Positions 7,790 through 15,458 are shown, counted from the stretch's first letter. The stretch: 20,326 nucleotides of DNA from Desulfobacterales bacterium (GCA_029940345.1 JAOZRC010000015.1:1-20326); one strand, 5' to 3'. Numbers and translations: made by a program. Notes: a model not told the origin generated them from the sequence alone.

Positions 7790-8143
7790 ATGGGTATCAC
7801 TTATGTGGAGGCAACAGTTACAGGCCCTGAAGGGGGCAGCCAAACAATTAACCTATTGGTCGATTCAGGTGCAAGCTACTCTCTTTTGCCGTCAGAAGTA
7901 TGGAGCAAGTTAAAATTGGAGCCCAAGAGAGAGGTTGAATTCATTCTTGCAGATGGATCAAAAATACAACGCCAGGTTTCAGAGTGCCATTTCAGTTTGG
8001 AAAACGTGGATGGCCATTCGCCTGTGATTTTGGGGGAAGAGGGGGATGAAGCGCTTTTGGGTGTCATAACGCTTGAAAATATGGGATTGATTTTAGACCC
8101 ATTTAAACGCACTTTGAAAAATATGCAGATGCGTCTGAGTTGA
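7790..8143 (+). CDS. Retropepsin-like (clan AA) aspartic protease family protein
   Basis: 117 residues, the usual length of a single-domain retroviral-type aspartic protease, which works as a homodimer. The catalytic motif LLVDSGASYSLLP (residues 23-35, Asp in DSGA) is clear. The second conserved block, ALLGVITLENMGLILDP, corresponds to the hydrophobic-hydrophobic-Gly psi-loop region. There is no signal peptide, so it should be cytoplasmic. The start ATG has AAGGA nine bases upstream. The stop lies one base before the next glycosyltransferase ATG, so the two are probably co-translated. Such small proteases occur widely in bacteria, often as solitary genes of unknown substrate. I see no obvious substrate here, and a link to polysaccharide synthesis rests only on position. 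It could also be a hitchhiking accessory gene. Confidence 0.85.
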   Translation: MGITYVEATVTGPEGGSQTINLLVDSGASYSLLPSEVWSKLKLEPKREVEFILADGSKIQRQVSECHFSLENVDGHSPVILGEEGDEALLGVITLENMGLILDPFKRTLKNMQMRLS

Positions 8144-8144
8144 A

Positions 8145-9050
8145 ATGCGTCTGGCTATCATTATATTAAACTGGAACGCCGCCCAAGAAACTGTCGCTTG
8201 TATCCGATCTTTACGCTCATTGTCTGCGATTTCACCGTCAATTTATATTGTCGATAACAATTCATCCGTTGATGATCAGGCGTTTTTAAAGACCCACACG
8301 CATAATTGCACTGTGATTTATAACAGTTGCAACGCCGGTTTTGCAGGCGGCAATAACATTGGGATTCAACGGGCGCTGGCAGACGGAGCTTCCGCGGTTT
8401 TGCTGCTGAATAACGATGCGCGCATCAATGAACCTGACATCGCTATTTTGCTTGAAACATTGTTTTCAGATGCGAGCATTGGCGTGGTCGGACCGGTGCT
8501 GTATGATCCCAGCGCTGCTTTTGTACTCAATGCGGGCGGCAAGGATATCGGCCGGAATTATATATCGCATTTTAAAACGCCGCTTCGAACGTTTTCCATT
8601 TATGATGTAGATTATGTTTCCGGAACCGTATTGTTGGCGCGCTCTGAACTTTTTCAAAAAATCGGCTTTCTGGATGAGCGTTATTTTTTTAGCGGTGAGG
8701 TGGCGGATTTCTGCAAGCGCGTATCAGGTTATGGCAAGGCGCATGAATTGCACTACCGTGTTGTCATTGATCCCCGCAGTCGCGCCTTCCATAATTTGGA
8801 CATTGCGTCGGAGCAACGTGAACGTTTATACACATATTATACGGTGCGCAACCGGTATTTGTATATTCGTAAATATTTATCGCCTCATGCGCCGTTTTTA
8901 TATGGCTTTTGGATATATAAACATCTGCAACACGCCTTGCTTTGTTACCGGATGAAGCGGTATGATGTAACTAAAGTGATTTTAAAAGGACTGCTGCACG
9001 GCCTGATCGGAAGATACGGACCGCTAAACCACAATTCAAAGGAGTGCTAA
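8145..9050 (+). CDS. Family 2 glycosyltransferase, WbbL/rhamnosyltransferase-like
   Basis: 301 residues with one GT2 domain over about 1-230: MRLAIIILNWNAAQETVACI, then YIVDNNSS, CNAGFAGGNNIGI, and the donor/metal motif LLLNNDARI. The GFAGGNN motif and a short, partly hydrophobic C-terminal tail with many aromatic residues (FLYGFWIYKHLQHALLCY) are typical of WbbL-type cytoplasmic-face enzymes that add rhamnose or similar sugars to lipid-linked acceptors. The usual acidic E/D-D.D segment near the catalytic base appears here as SGEVADFCKRV, a little atypical. The ATG follows the protease stop by one base, with no separate strong Shine-Dalgarno, which suggests coupling. The last few codons (NSKEC and stop) lie inside the palindromic element that follows, so the natural C-terminus may have been altered by its insertion. 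Confidence 0.9.
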   Translation: MRLAIIILNWNAAQETVACIRSLRSLSAISPSIYIVDNNSSVDDQAFLKTHTHNCTVIYNSCNAGFAGGNNIGIQRALADGASAVLLLNNDARINEPDIAILLETLFSDASIGVVGPVLYDPSAAFVLNAGGKDIGRNYISHFKTPLRTFSIYDVDYVSGTVLLARSELFQKIGFLDERYFFSGEVADFCKRVSGYGKAHELHYRVVIDPRSRAFHNLDIASEQRERLYTYYTVRNRYLYIRKYLSPHAPFLYGFWIYKHLQHALLCYRMKRYDVTKVILKGLLHGLIGRYGPLNHNSKEC

Positions 9051-9203
9051 GGATCGGGGATGAAATAACTTCCACATTCGGAGTGCAAGCTTCAGCTTGC
9101 GTTGTTAGCGAGGCAAACTGAAGTTTGCACTCCCTCTACTGAGTTTAGCATTCTGCGCCTGCACAAACAAAAAATGCTAAACTGTAAGTTCAGCACTCCT
9201 TTG
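9037..9203. repeat. Composite palindromic element with GGAGTGC ends
   Basis: The outer inverted repeat is 9037-9048 with 9192-9203 (CAAAGGAGTGCT and its complement). Inside are two hairpins: 9080-9101 with 9114-9133 (GGAGTGCAAGCTTCAG... against its imperfect complement) and 9142-9152 with 9173-9183 (AGTTTAGCATT, perfect). It shares the GGAGTGC termini and TTTAGC core with 716-870. The left end overlaps the last codons of the upstream glycosyltransferase and supplies its TAA; the right end stops 7 bases before the next ATG. It contains no gene. Confidence 0.75.
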
Positions 9204-9210
9204 CAAAGCG

Positions 9211-10218
9211 ATGAAATCTTTTTCTGCCAAATTGTCGGTAATCATTCCTAATTGGAATGGTGTTAAACATTTGCCCATTTGCCTGAATGCCCTAAATTGC
9301 CAGACATACAATGATTTTGATGTGATTTTGGTGGATAACGGTTCAGCAGATGAATCCGTTGCTTATGTAAAGCAAAACCATCCACTGGTAAAAGTACACG
9401 CTTTTCCCGAAAACAGGGGATTTGCCACCGCATGCAACGCTGGCGTAGCTGAATCCGAAGCTCAATACATTGCACTGCTAAACACGGACACCAAGCCGCA
9501 TCCGGACTGGATTCGGTCTCTCGTTTCCGCAATGGACGCCGCTTCCCCGCAGGTGGCCTGCTTGGCTTCGAAAATGCTTAAAATGAATCTGCCGGATTTG
9601 ATTGACGACGCCGGTGATATCCTAACCTGGCGAGGAGGCACCTTTAAACGCGGCCATGGCCAGCCTGCCTCAAGGTACAATGATCCGGAGGAAGTTTTTG
9701 CGCCTTGTGCCGGTGCCGCTCTTTACCGAAGATCGGTGATGAACGAAATGGGCGGATTTGATGAAAGTTTTTTTGCTTATCTTGAGGACATGGATTTAGG
9801 GTTGCGTATCCGATTAGCCGGCTATCGGTGTCTGTTTGTCCCCACGGCAAAAGTGTTTCATGTGGGCCATGGCAGTGCTTTGCCGCATGAACACTATATT
9901 TTCCTTATTGCGCGTAATCGTATTTTCCTTTTTCTGAAAAATATCCCTTTCATTTTGATTGTCAAACATTTGGCATCGCTTACATACGGATGGCTGTTTT
10001 ATTTTTTGGCGTTCTGTTTTTCGAGAACCTATTTAAAAGGAACTTTGGCGTCATTAAAGTATGTGTTGCCCATGCTGAAAAAACGTAAACAAATTCGCAA
10101 ACACACCAAACTCTCCCTTGATGCCATTGATCGTGCATTATCACGGGATTGGCCCGAAATTTCGCTTGGCCGATTAAGCTGTCAATGGCTGCGTCATTTT
10201 TTTGGTCAAAAAAAATGA
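9211..10218 (+). CDS. Family 2 glycosyltransferase, WbbL-like
   Basis: 335 residues. The GT2 domain covers about 7-225: KLSVIIPNWNGVKHLPICL, VDNGSADESV, NRGFATACNAG, donor/metal motif LLNTDTKPHPDW, then APCAGAALYRRSV and the acidic FFAYLEDMDLGLRIRLAGYRC segment, which is well preserved. A hydrophobic C-terminal stretch (about 245-275, FILIVKHLASLTYGWLFYFL) is likely membrane-associated, and a basic tail follows. This is the layout of rhamnosyl- and related transferases that act on undecaprenyl-linked glycans at the inner membrane. No good Shine-Dalgarno is visible: the element's right arm (CTCCTTTGC) lies just upstream of the ATG, so initiation may be weak or depend on translation arriving from upstream. 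Donor and linkage are unknown. Confidence 0.92.
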   Translation: MKSFSAKLSVIIPNWNGVKHLPICLNALNCQTYNDFDVILVDNGSADESVAYVKQNHPLVKVHAFPENRGFATACNAGVAESEAQYIALLNTDTKPHPDWIRSLVSAMDAASPQVACLASKMLKMNLPDLIDDAGDILTWRGGTFKRGHGQPASRYNDPEEVFAPCAGAALYRRSVMNEMGGFDESFFAYLEDMDLGLRIRLAGYRCLFVPTAKVFHVGHGSALPHEHYIFLIARNRIFLFLKNIPFILIVKHLASLTYGWLFYFLAFCFSRTYLKGTLASLKYVLPMLKKRKQIRKHTKLSLDAIDRALSRDWPEISLGRLSCQWLRHFFGQKK

Positions 10219-10237
10219 TGAATTCAGAATAAAAAAA

Positions 10238-10460
10238 TTCGACCTGTGCAATTAATATAAAATGTAGGGTGGGCAACGTTTTGGTACTCACCCGGTTTAT
10301 TGATGATGAGTAGGCAAACCGACGTACTTTGTCAAGGGAAACGGCCTTTGCCCACCGGTTTTATCGAAATGGTGGGCATCACCGACAAAGAATGGCGCAA
10401 TGACAGGGTTTGATTTCCGGTGATGCCCACCCTACGAAATTTTCAATCGCACAGGTCGAA
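10238..10460. mobile_element. MITE-like element with 37-38-base terminal inverted repeats
   Basis: The arms 10238-10275 and 10424-10460 are inverted copies: TTCGACCTGTGC at the outer end and GTAGGGTGGGCA at the inner end, with a diverged AT-rich middle. An internal hairpin pairs GGTGGGCATCACCG (10371-10384) with its complement ending 10433. The GTAGGGTGGGCA core is a common dispersed bacterial repeat motif. At 223 bases it has no coding capacity and no transposase, so it would need one in trans. I could not find a convincing target-site duplication; both flanks are A-rich. It follows the upstream stop codon by 19 bases. Confidence 0.75.
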
Positions 10461-10480
10461 AAACTTGATACACGGAACCA

Positions 10481-10507
10481 CTTGAAACTTGTAACTGACG
10501 AGTTAAG
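10481..10507 (+). repeat. 27-base direct copy of the arm at 7747-7773
   Basis: CTTGAAACTTGTAACTGACG and the following AGTTAAG match 7747-7773 at 24 of 27 positions, same orientation. The opposite arm of the 7692 palindrome is not evident here, so this looks like a partial copy. Confidence 0.55.
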
Positions 10508-10509
10508 TA

Positions 10510-10538
10510 TTGACTTTTACAAAAATAGCCGATAAATT
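10510..10538 (+). promoter_or_regulatory. Possible sigma-70-type promoter for the beta-helix gene
   Basis: TTGACT (10510-10515, 5 of 6 to the -35 consensus), a 17-base spacer and TAAATT (10533-10538, 4 of 6 to the -10 consensus). It lies about 170 bases before the ATG at 10707, downstream of the MITE-like element. The transcript leader would include the palindromic repeat at 10591-10672. Sequence match only. Confidence 0.3.
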
Positions 10539-10590
10539 GGTCATTTTCTATATGCGCCGCAATCCAATCCAATGATAGTATTCCAATTCC

Positions 10591-10672
10591 AATTTTGATT
10601 TTATAGGTAGCACTCGCAAGCTGAAGTTCGCACTCCGCTATTCTGTGAAACATTAAAATCAAATCAGTACAT
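10591..10672. repeat. Short palindromic repeat, copy 1 of a pair
   Basis: TTTTGATTTTATAGGTAGCA at the left and TTAAAATCAAATCAGTAC at the right are partly inverted. The middle, CAAGCTGAAGTTCGCACTCC, is the inverted counterpart of the GGAGTGCAAGCTTCAGCTTG arm at 9080. Long stretches match the element at 13482-13575 in the same order (CAAGCTGA/TAAGCTGA, CGCTATTCTG/CGCTGTTCTG, AAAATCA). Both copies sit just upstream of a gene start with a good ribosome-binding site. Confidence 0.6.
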
Positions 10673-10706
10673 CAAAATCTTTTAATTTAGGAAAGGAGGA
10701 AGAACG

Positions 10707-12392
10707 ATGAAGAAAAGCAAATCTGCGTTTTTCGTGAACCCAATTGTCAATGTGATTTTAATAAACCTTATCTTAATCTTACTTGTTTGTTACGGGCCTG
10801 TTGCAGCTTTAGCCGCTGCTTCATGTCCCCCTTTGGCAGCGCCAACAGGGACGGTTATTACCGTGAACACTGAAGCTGAACTGCGCTTGCAGGCTTCCAG
10901 TGCCGCGCCTGACACCACCATAATGATCCAGGCAGGAACCTATTCTATGCAGGAGTACCTTCATGTTGTTAATGACGGTATTGTTCTGCGGGGCAGCACT
11001 GGCAATCGAGGCGATGTTATCCTGGATTTTGGCGGCATGGATGGGGGCTATTTCGGCATTCTCGTTGATGGAGATGATGTCACCATTGCCGACCTGACCA
11101 TTCGCAATGCCAATGATCATGGGGTGTCCATCCAGGGGCGCGACCGTCCTAAATTGTATAATTTGCATATCCTGGATATCGGTGACCAGTTGGTTAAAGT
11201 CAATCCTCCCACTGATGGCAGCAACGGCAGCGAAGATGGCTTGTTGGCCTGCTCTCGCCTGGAATACACAACCAGTGCATCGGATAATTATACCAATGGT
11301 ATCAGCGCCCACCAAACCCTTCGTTGGGTAGTGCGTGATAACGAATTTCGCCGTATCCGCGGCCCTTCAGACGGCGGTCCGGCAATCCTGTTCTGGTCGG
11401 GTTCATTAGACACGCTTGTGGAACGTAACCTGTTGCTTGACTGCTATCGGGGCATCAGTTTCGGAGATGCCAGCCATAGCGGCATTGATCATACTGGCGG
11501 CATTGTGCGCAACAATTTCATTTACGCCAGCCTTTTCCACGATACAGCCATTGAAATGGTTCATGCGCAAAACTGGCTCGTAGCGCATAATTCGGTGATC
11601 CTGTTAAACCCTGTCTCCGGCCTGACCTGGGGCATTGAGGCGCGCTATTCGGAAAGCAACGGCACATTCGCCTATAATCTTACCAACATGGACATTTTCC
11701 ATGATCGTGATGGTGCAACGGCTTCCATGAACGGCAATATCACCGATGCGGAGACTGATTGGTTTGTCAATAACGCGGCCGGCGGCAATTTGCATTTGCA
11801 ATCAACCGCTACGGAAGCCATCGACCAGGCAACTCATTTGCCATCGGTAACGGATGACTTTGATGGTGAACAGCGCGGCGTTACGCCTGATATTGGCGCG
11901 GATGAAGTCGCAGAGACCGAACCGCCGCCAACCGAACCTTCCACGGTTCCGGTGTATCGCTTTTACAGTGGGCTTTTAAAGAAACATTTTTTTACAATCG
12001 ATTCCAATGAGAAAAATTTTATCATTGAGAACTTTCCGGATGAGGTCTGGCGTTATGAAGGCATCGCTTATTACGCCTATCCGAATTCCGAAAACGGTTT
12101 AATTCCCGTTCATCGCTTTTACAGTGAAGGTTTACAGACGCATCTTTTCACCACTGATGAAAACGAAAAAGAGTATCTGGTTGAAAACGCCGCAGATGTC
12201 TGGCGATATGAAAACCCCGCCTTCTATGTCCCAAACGGTTATCAGCAGGGAACACTGCCCGTCTATCGTTTTTACGGTCCGGTTTTAATGGTGCATCTCT
12301 TCACTATTGATGAAAATGAGAAAAATCATCTCATTAACAATGCAAGTGACGTCTGGCAGTACGAAGGCATCGCTTATTACGCCTTTCCCTGA
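10707..12392 (+). CDS. Secreted right-handed beta-helix protein with three DUF5648-like repeats
   Basis: 561 residues. A basic N-terminus and a long hydrophobic stretch (about 12-37, VNVILINLILILLVCYGPVA) followed by ALAAAS form a signal peptide, so the protein should be exported. Residues about 48-400 have the parallel beta-helix pattern of pectate-lyase-like proteins (TIMIQAGTYS, GIVLRGSTGNRGDVILDF, DDVTIADLTIRN, GGIVRNNFIY, WLVAHNSVIL) and end with the DIGADE sequence usual for this class. After a proline-rich linker (TEPPPTEPSTVP), three repeats at about 414-462, 465-512 and 517-561 read (V/I/L)PV(Y/H)RFY......H(F/L)FT.D.NEK, closing with W.YE..A(Y/F)Y, the DUF5648 pattern. The ATG has an excellent AGGAAAGGAGG site. 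A lyase, hydrolase or epimerase acting on the exported polysaccharide, or a surface glycan-binding protein, is plausible; I cannot point to catalytic residues. Confidence 0.88.
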   Translation: MKKSKSAFFVNPIVNVILINLILILLVCYGPVAALAAASCPPLAAPTGTVITVNTEAELRLQASSAAPDTTIMIQAGTYSMQEYLHVVNDGIVLRGSTGNRGDVILDFGGMDGGYFGILVDGDDVTIADLTIRNANDHGVSIQGRDRPKLYNLHILDIGDQLVKVNPPTDGSNGSEDGLLACSRLEYTTSASDNYTNGISAHQTLRWVVRDNEFRRIRGPSDGGPAILFWSGSLDTLVERNLLLDCYRGISFGDASHSGIDHTGGIVRNNFIYASLFHDTAIEMVHAQNWLVAHNSVILLNPVSGLTWGIEARYSESNGTFAYNLTNMDIFHDRDGATASMNGNITDAETDWFVNNAAGGNLHLQSTATEAIDQATHLPSVTDDFDGEQRGVTPDIGADEVAETEPPPTEPSTVPVYRFYSGLLKKHFFTIDSNEKNFIIENFPDEVWRYEGIAYYAYPNSENGLIPVHRFYSEGLQTHLFTTDENEKEYLVENAADVWRYENPAFYVPNGYQQGTLPVYRFYGPVLMVHLFTIDENEKNHLINNASDVWQYEGIAYYAFP

Positions 12393-12412
12393 TCCGGCGA
12401 AGCGAATCAACC

Positions 12413-13477
12413 ATGCAAAAATTACTAATTACGGGCGGTGCCGGCTTTGTGGGAAGCAATCTGGCCATCTCTTTTAAACGCGATTATCCCTCCTGGCATA
12501 TCATTTCGCTTGATAATCTCTATCGTCGCGGCACCGAACTTACCTTACCGCGGCTGCGCGATAATGGTGTGGAATTCGTACACGGCGATATTCGTGTCAT
12601 TGATGACCTTGAACGCGTCGGCGCATTCGATCTGATGATCGAATGTTCGGCCGAACCTTCCGTGCTTGCCGGTTACGGTAATTCACCGATTTATTTAAAT
12701 CAGACCAATCTGGACGGTGCCCTCAATTGCCTGGAAATATGCCGCCGGCGTAGTGCGGATATGCTGTTCCTGTCAACCAGCCGTGTCTATCCCATGGAAG
12801 TGATTAACCAATTGGATTATCTTCAAAAAAAGACGCGGTTTGCGTTGGCCCCTGGTTTGAATCGCAGCGGAGTGTCCGCGTACGGGTTTAGCGAAGATTT
12901 TCCGTTGACTGGCGTGCGTTCGATTTATGGCGCAACCAAGCTGTGCGCTGAATTGATGCTCCAGGAATATATTGCTGCGTACCAGATCAGAGGTGTTATT
13001 AACCGTTGCGGCGTGCTGACCGGTCCGTGGCAGATGGGCAAAACAGATCAGGGCTTTGTCGTATTGTGGATGGCAAAACATTTATGGCGCGGTCGCCTCT
13101 CATATATAGGTTATGACGGCAAAGGCAAACAGGTACGGGATATCTTGCATATTGATGACTTGTACGATCTTTTACGAACCCAGATAGAATGTCTGGATGA
13201 GTTGAACGGTTCGGTCTTTAATGTGGGCGGCGGACAGGCGAACAGTGTTTCTCTATCAGAATTGACAACGTTGTGTCAGGAGATTACCGGAAACAAACTG
13301 AACATCACCTCTGCTCCTGAAACCAGGGCAGCGGATATTCCATATTATATTAGCGATAATCGCAGGGTGCGCGATCGCACAGGGTGGAAGTCCCGCAAAA
13401 ACATTGATCTGATTTTATCAGATATCTACGCTTGGTTATGTCAATATGAAGAGATGCTTAGACCGATCCTGGAATAG
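12413..13477 (+). CDS. NAD-dependent epimerase/dehydratase (extended SDR), CDP-tyvelose epimerase-like
   Basis: 354 residues. The N-terminal Rossmann motif GGAGFVGSN (about 7-15) binds NAD(P). DNLYRRGTELTLPRLRD and FVHGDIR follow the pattern of the CDP-paratose/tyvelose 2-epimerase branch of extended SDRs. Catalytic residues are present: Ser121-Thr122 in LSTSRVYP, and Tyr172...Lys176 in SIYGATK. The late block GKGKQVRDILHIDDLYDL and then FNVGGG is the usual substrate-side signature. It starts 20 bases after the beta-helix gene, with no strong Shine-Dalgarno. Expected reaction: NAD-dependent epimerisation or dehydration of a nucleotide-linked sugar feeding the glycosyltransferases here. The exact substrate cannot be read from sequence. 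It is a distant paralogue of the gene at 13595, and the two may act in sequence. Confidence 0.9.
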   Translation: MQKLLITGGAGFVGSNLAISFKRDYPSWHIISLDNLYRRGTELTLPRLRDNGVEFVHGDIRVIDDLERVGAFDLMIECSAEPSVLAGYGNSPIYLNQTNLDGALNCLEICRRRSADMLFLSTSRVYPMEVINQLDYLQKKTRFALAPGLNRSGVSAYGFSEDFPLTGVRSIYGATKLCAELMLQEYIAAYQIRGVINRCGVLTGPWQMGKTDQGFVVLWMAKHLWRGRLSYIGYDGKGKQVRDILHIDDLYDLLRTQIECLDELNGSVFNVGGGQANSVSLSELTTLCQEITGNKLNITSAPETRAADIPYYISDNRRVRDRTGWKSRKNIDLILSDIYAWLCQYEEMLRPILE

Positions 13478-13481
13478 CTGA

Positions 13482-13575
13482 GTATTGTATTCTGATTTTG
13501 GTTTTTCCAGGTATCACCCATAAGCTGAGGCTTACACTTCGCTGTTCTGGAAAGATCAAAATCAGTTCAGTATAC
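13482..13575. repeat. Short palindromic repeat, copy 2 of a pair
   Basis: Inverted ends: 13482-13510 (GTATTGTATTCTGATTTTGG..., ending TTTTTCCAG) pairs imperfectly with the CTGGAAAGATCAAAATCAG... arm that ends at 13575. The core TAAGCTGAGGCTTACACTTCG matches the element at 10591 in order and orientation. It fills the gap between the two epimerase-like genes. The next gene's AAGGAG (13576-13581) begins right after it. Confidence 0.65.
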
Positions 13576-13594
13576 AAGGAGTGAGCTTTAAACA

Positions 13595-14653
13595 ATGAAT
13601 GTAGCACTTATTACCGGTTCCGCAGGGCTGATCGGCTCTGAAGCGGCGCTTTTTTTTGCAAATAAAGGATTTGAAATTGTTGGTGTTGATAATGATATGC
13701 GCCAATATTTTTTCGGTAAAGAAGCTTCCACGGCCTGGAATGTTGCCCGACTCAAATCAGAAATTCAGCAATACTGCCACATAGACGCTGATATACGTGA
13801 TGAAAAGGCGATGGCGAACCTTTTTACCGAATACTCCTCTGACATCAAATTAATTATCCATACCGCGGCGCAGCCATCTCATGATTGGGCGGCGTGCGAG
13901 CCATTCACTGATTTCAGTGTGAATGCTGACGGCACCTTGGTGTTGTTGGAAATGATGCGTCAATACGCGCCTAAAGCGGTTTTTATCTTTTGCTCGACCA
14001 ACAAAGTTTACGGTGATACGCCAAACTTTTTGCCTTTGAAAGAACATGAGACGCGTTGGGAATTAGGGCAACCCCATCCATACGCCAAACACGGCATTGA
14101 TGAGTCTATGAGCATTGATCAATGCAAACATAGTCTGTTTGGCGCATCCAAAGCAGCCGCTGATATTTTGGTTCAGGAATACGGACGTTATTTTGATATG
14201 CACACCGCCTGTTTTCGCGGCGGTTGTCTGACCGGCCCCAACCATTCCGGTGCCGAACTGCACGGTTTTTTGGCGTATTTGATGAAATGCGCTATCAAAG
14301 GTGATCATTATACGGTGTTCGGCTATAAGGGGAAGCAGGTCAGAGACAATATTCACTCTTATGACCTGGTGAATATGTTTTGGCATTTTTTCAAAAATCC
14401 GCGCAAAGGCGAGGTGTACAATGCCGGCGGCGGCCGCTGGTCAAACTGTTCGATGTTGGAAGCCATTGCTTTGTGTGAACGCATTACCGGGAAAAAGATG
14501 GCATGGTCTTATGCGGAAACAAATCGGATTGGCGATCATATCTGGTGGATTAGCGATGTTTCCAAATTCAAGCACCACTATCCCGATTGGGATTTCAAGT
14601 ATAACCTTGAAGATATTTTGCGGCAAATTTTTAATGGCCTTGAGAAACGGTAA
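13595..14653 (+). CDS. NAD-dependent epimerase/dehydratase-like protein with Phe at the catalytic Tyr position
   Basis: 352 residues of extended-SDR type. The NAD-binding motif is [10 protein letters not shown] (about 7-16); [13 protein letters not shown] and [13 protein letters not shown] (Ser134-Thr135) follow; then [11 protein letters not shown], where the usual YxxxK Tyr is Phe182 while Lys186 is kept. [19 protein letters not shown] and [19 protein letters not shown] are the substrate-side blocks, and the C-terminus is full length. The family resemblance is again to the CDP-tyvelose epimerase branch. With Tyr missing, the enzyme may use another proton-transfer residue, act only on part of a reaction, or form a complex with the neighbouring SDR; I recall Phe occurring in relatives but cannot check this. 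AAGGAG lies 13 bases before the ATG, just after a palindrome. The gap to the next gene is only 6 bases, suggesting one transcript. Confidence 0.88.
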   Translation: MNVALITGSAGLIGSEAALFFANKGFEIVGVDNDMRQYFFGKEASTAWNVARLKSEIQQYCHIDADIRDEKAMANLFTEYSSDIKLIIHTAAQPSHDWAACEPFTDFSVNADGTLVLLEMMRQYAPKAVFIFCSTNKVYGDTPNFLPLKEHETRWELGQPHPYAKHGIDESMSIDQCKHSLFGASKAAADILVQEYGRYFDMHTACFRGGCLTGPNHSGAELHGFLAYLMKCAIKGDHYTVFGYKGKQVRDNIHSYDLVNMFWHFFKNPRKGEVYNAGGGRWSNCSMLEAIALCERITGKKMAWSYAETNRIGDHIWWISDVSKFKHHYPDWDFKYNLEDILRQIFNGLEKR

Positions 14654-14659
14654 ATTCAG

Positions 14660-15433
14660 ATGTCCATGAAATTGTCTGTTGTCATTCCGGCGCATAATGA
14701 AGAAGGCTGCATTGAAAAAACCCTTTACAGCCTTTTTTTTGCGCTTCGCCGTGAAGCCATCCGTACCGAAATCCTGGTAGTCAATGATAACAGTACGGAC
14801 AACACCGAAACAATTTTAAAGCGATTAAGCGCTGAATGCGACGAAATTTTCTATATTAACAATCCCTATCAAAACGGATTCGGCTTTGCGGTGCGTTACG
14901 GCCTGGAAAATTTTACAGGCGATGCGGTTGCCATCGTTATGGCGGATGGCTCCGATGCGCCTGAAGATATTATCAAATTTTTTCACATCATGGAACAAGG
15001 TTATGACTGTGTCTTCGGGTCACGCTTTAGTAAAGGAGGCCAAACATTCGATTATCCCAAATTCAAATTGATCGTGAACCGCATGGCCAATCTGTTCATC
15101 CAGGTGCTATTCGGAATCCGCTATAACGATACGACCAACGCATTTAAAATGTACCGCCGTGAAACTGTCGAAGGCCTCAAGCCCTTTCTTAGCCACCATT
15201 TCAATTTAACCGTCGAATTGCCCCTTAAAGCCATTACACGGGGGTATTCCTACACGGTGACGCCCAATTCATGGACCAATCGGCAAACCGGTGAGTCCAA
15301 ACTGAAATTGAAAGAGATGGGCAGTCGTTACCTGTTTATCGTACTTTACTGTCTGATTGAAAAGTGGCTCGCAGTGGGGGATTATCATAAAATCACTCAA
15401 TTATCGGCTTTGGACAACCGGGAGATAAGGTGA
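14660..15433 (+). CDS. GT2 polyprenyl-phosphate-sugar synthase-like (DPM1/dolichyl-phosphate mannose synthase type)
   Basis: 257 residues. KLSVVIPAHNEEGCIEKTL opens the GT2 fold, followed by ILVVNDNSTDNT, QNGFGFAVRYGLENFTGD and the donor/metal motif MADGSDAPEDI, then VFGSRFSKGG and a polar C-terminus. This is the DPM1/DPMS pattern: transfer of a sugar from a nucleotide donor to a polyprenyl phosphate on the cytoplasmic face of the membrane. No C-terminal GtrA-like or transmembrane domain is present, so it is the short, peripheral form. Position right after two sugar-nucleotide enzymes and before two polytopic proteins suggests it makes the lipid-linked donor those proteins could use (inference). 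ATG at 14660 is chosen; 14666 is an equally possible start two codons in. The initiation region is weak, consistent with coupling to the gene ending 6 bases earlier. Confidence 0.9.
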   Translation: MSMKLSVVIPAHNEEGCIEKTLYSLFFALRREAIRTEILVVNDNSTDNTETILKRLSAECDEIFYINNPYQNGFGFAVRYGLENFTGDAVAIVMADGSDAPEDIIKFFHIMEQGYDCVFGSRFSKGGQTFDYPKFKLIVNRMANLFIQVLFGIRYNDTTNAFKMYRRETVEGLKPFLSHHFNLTVELPLKAITRGYSYTVTPNSWTNRQTGESKLKLKEMGSRYLFIVLYCLIEKWLAVGDYHKITQLSALDNREIR

Positions 15434-15458
15434 CAAAGCGGAGTAGTTGTCTGATATC

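Noticed and set aside
9263..9850. Overlapping antisense frames across the 9211 glycosyltransferase
   Set aside because: Cysteine-, proline- and arginine-rich translations with no motif, typical of shadow frames opposite a real gene.
10238..10460. Small regulatory RNA or riboswitch
   Set aside because: The long terminal inverted repeats and the common GTAGGGTGGGCA core fit a dispersed MITE-like element better, and no conserved riboswitch core was recognised.
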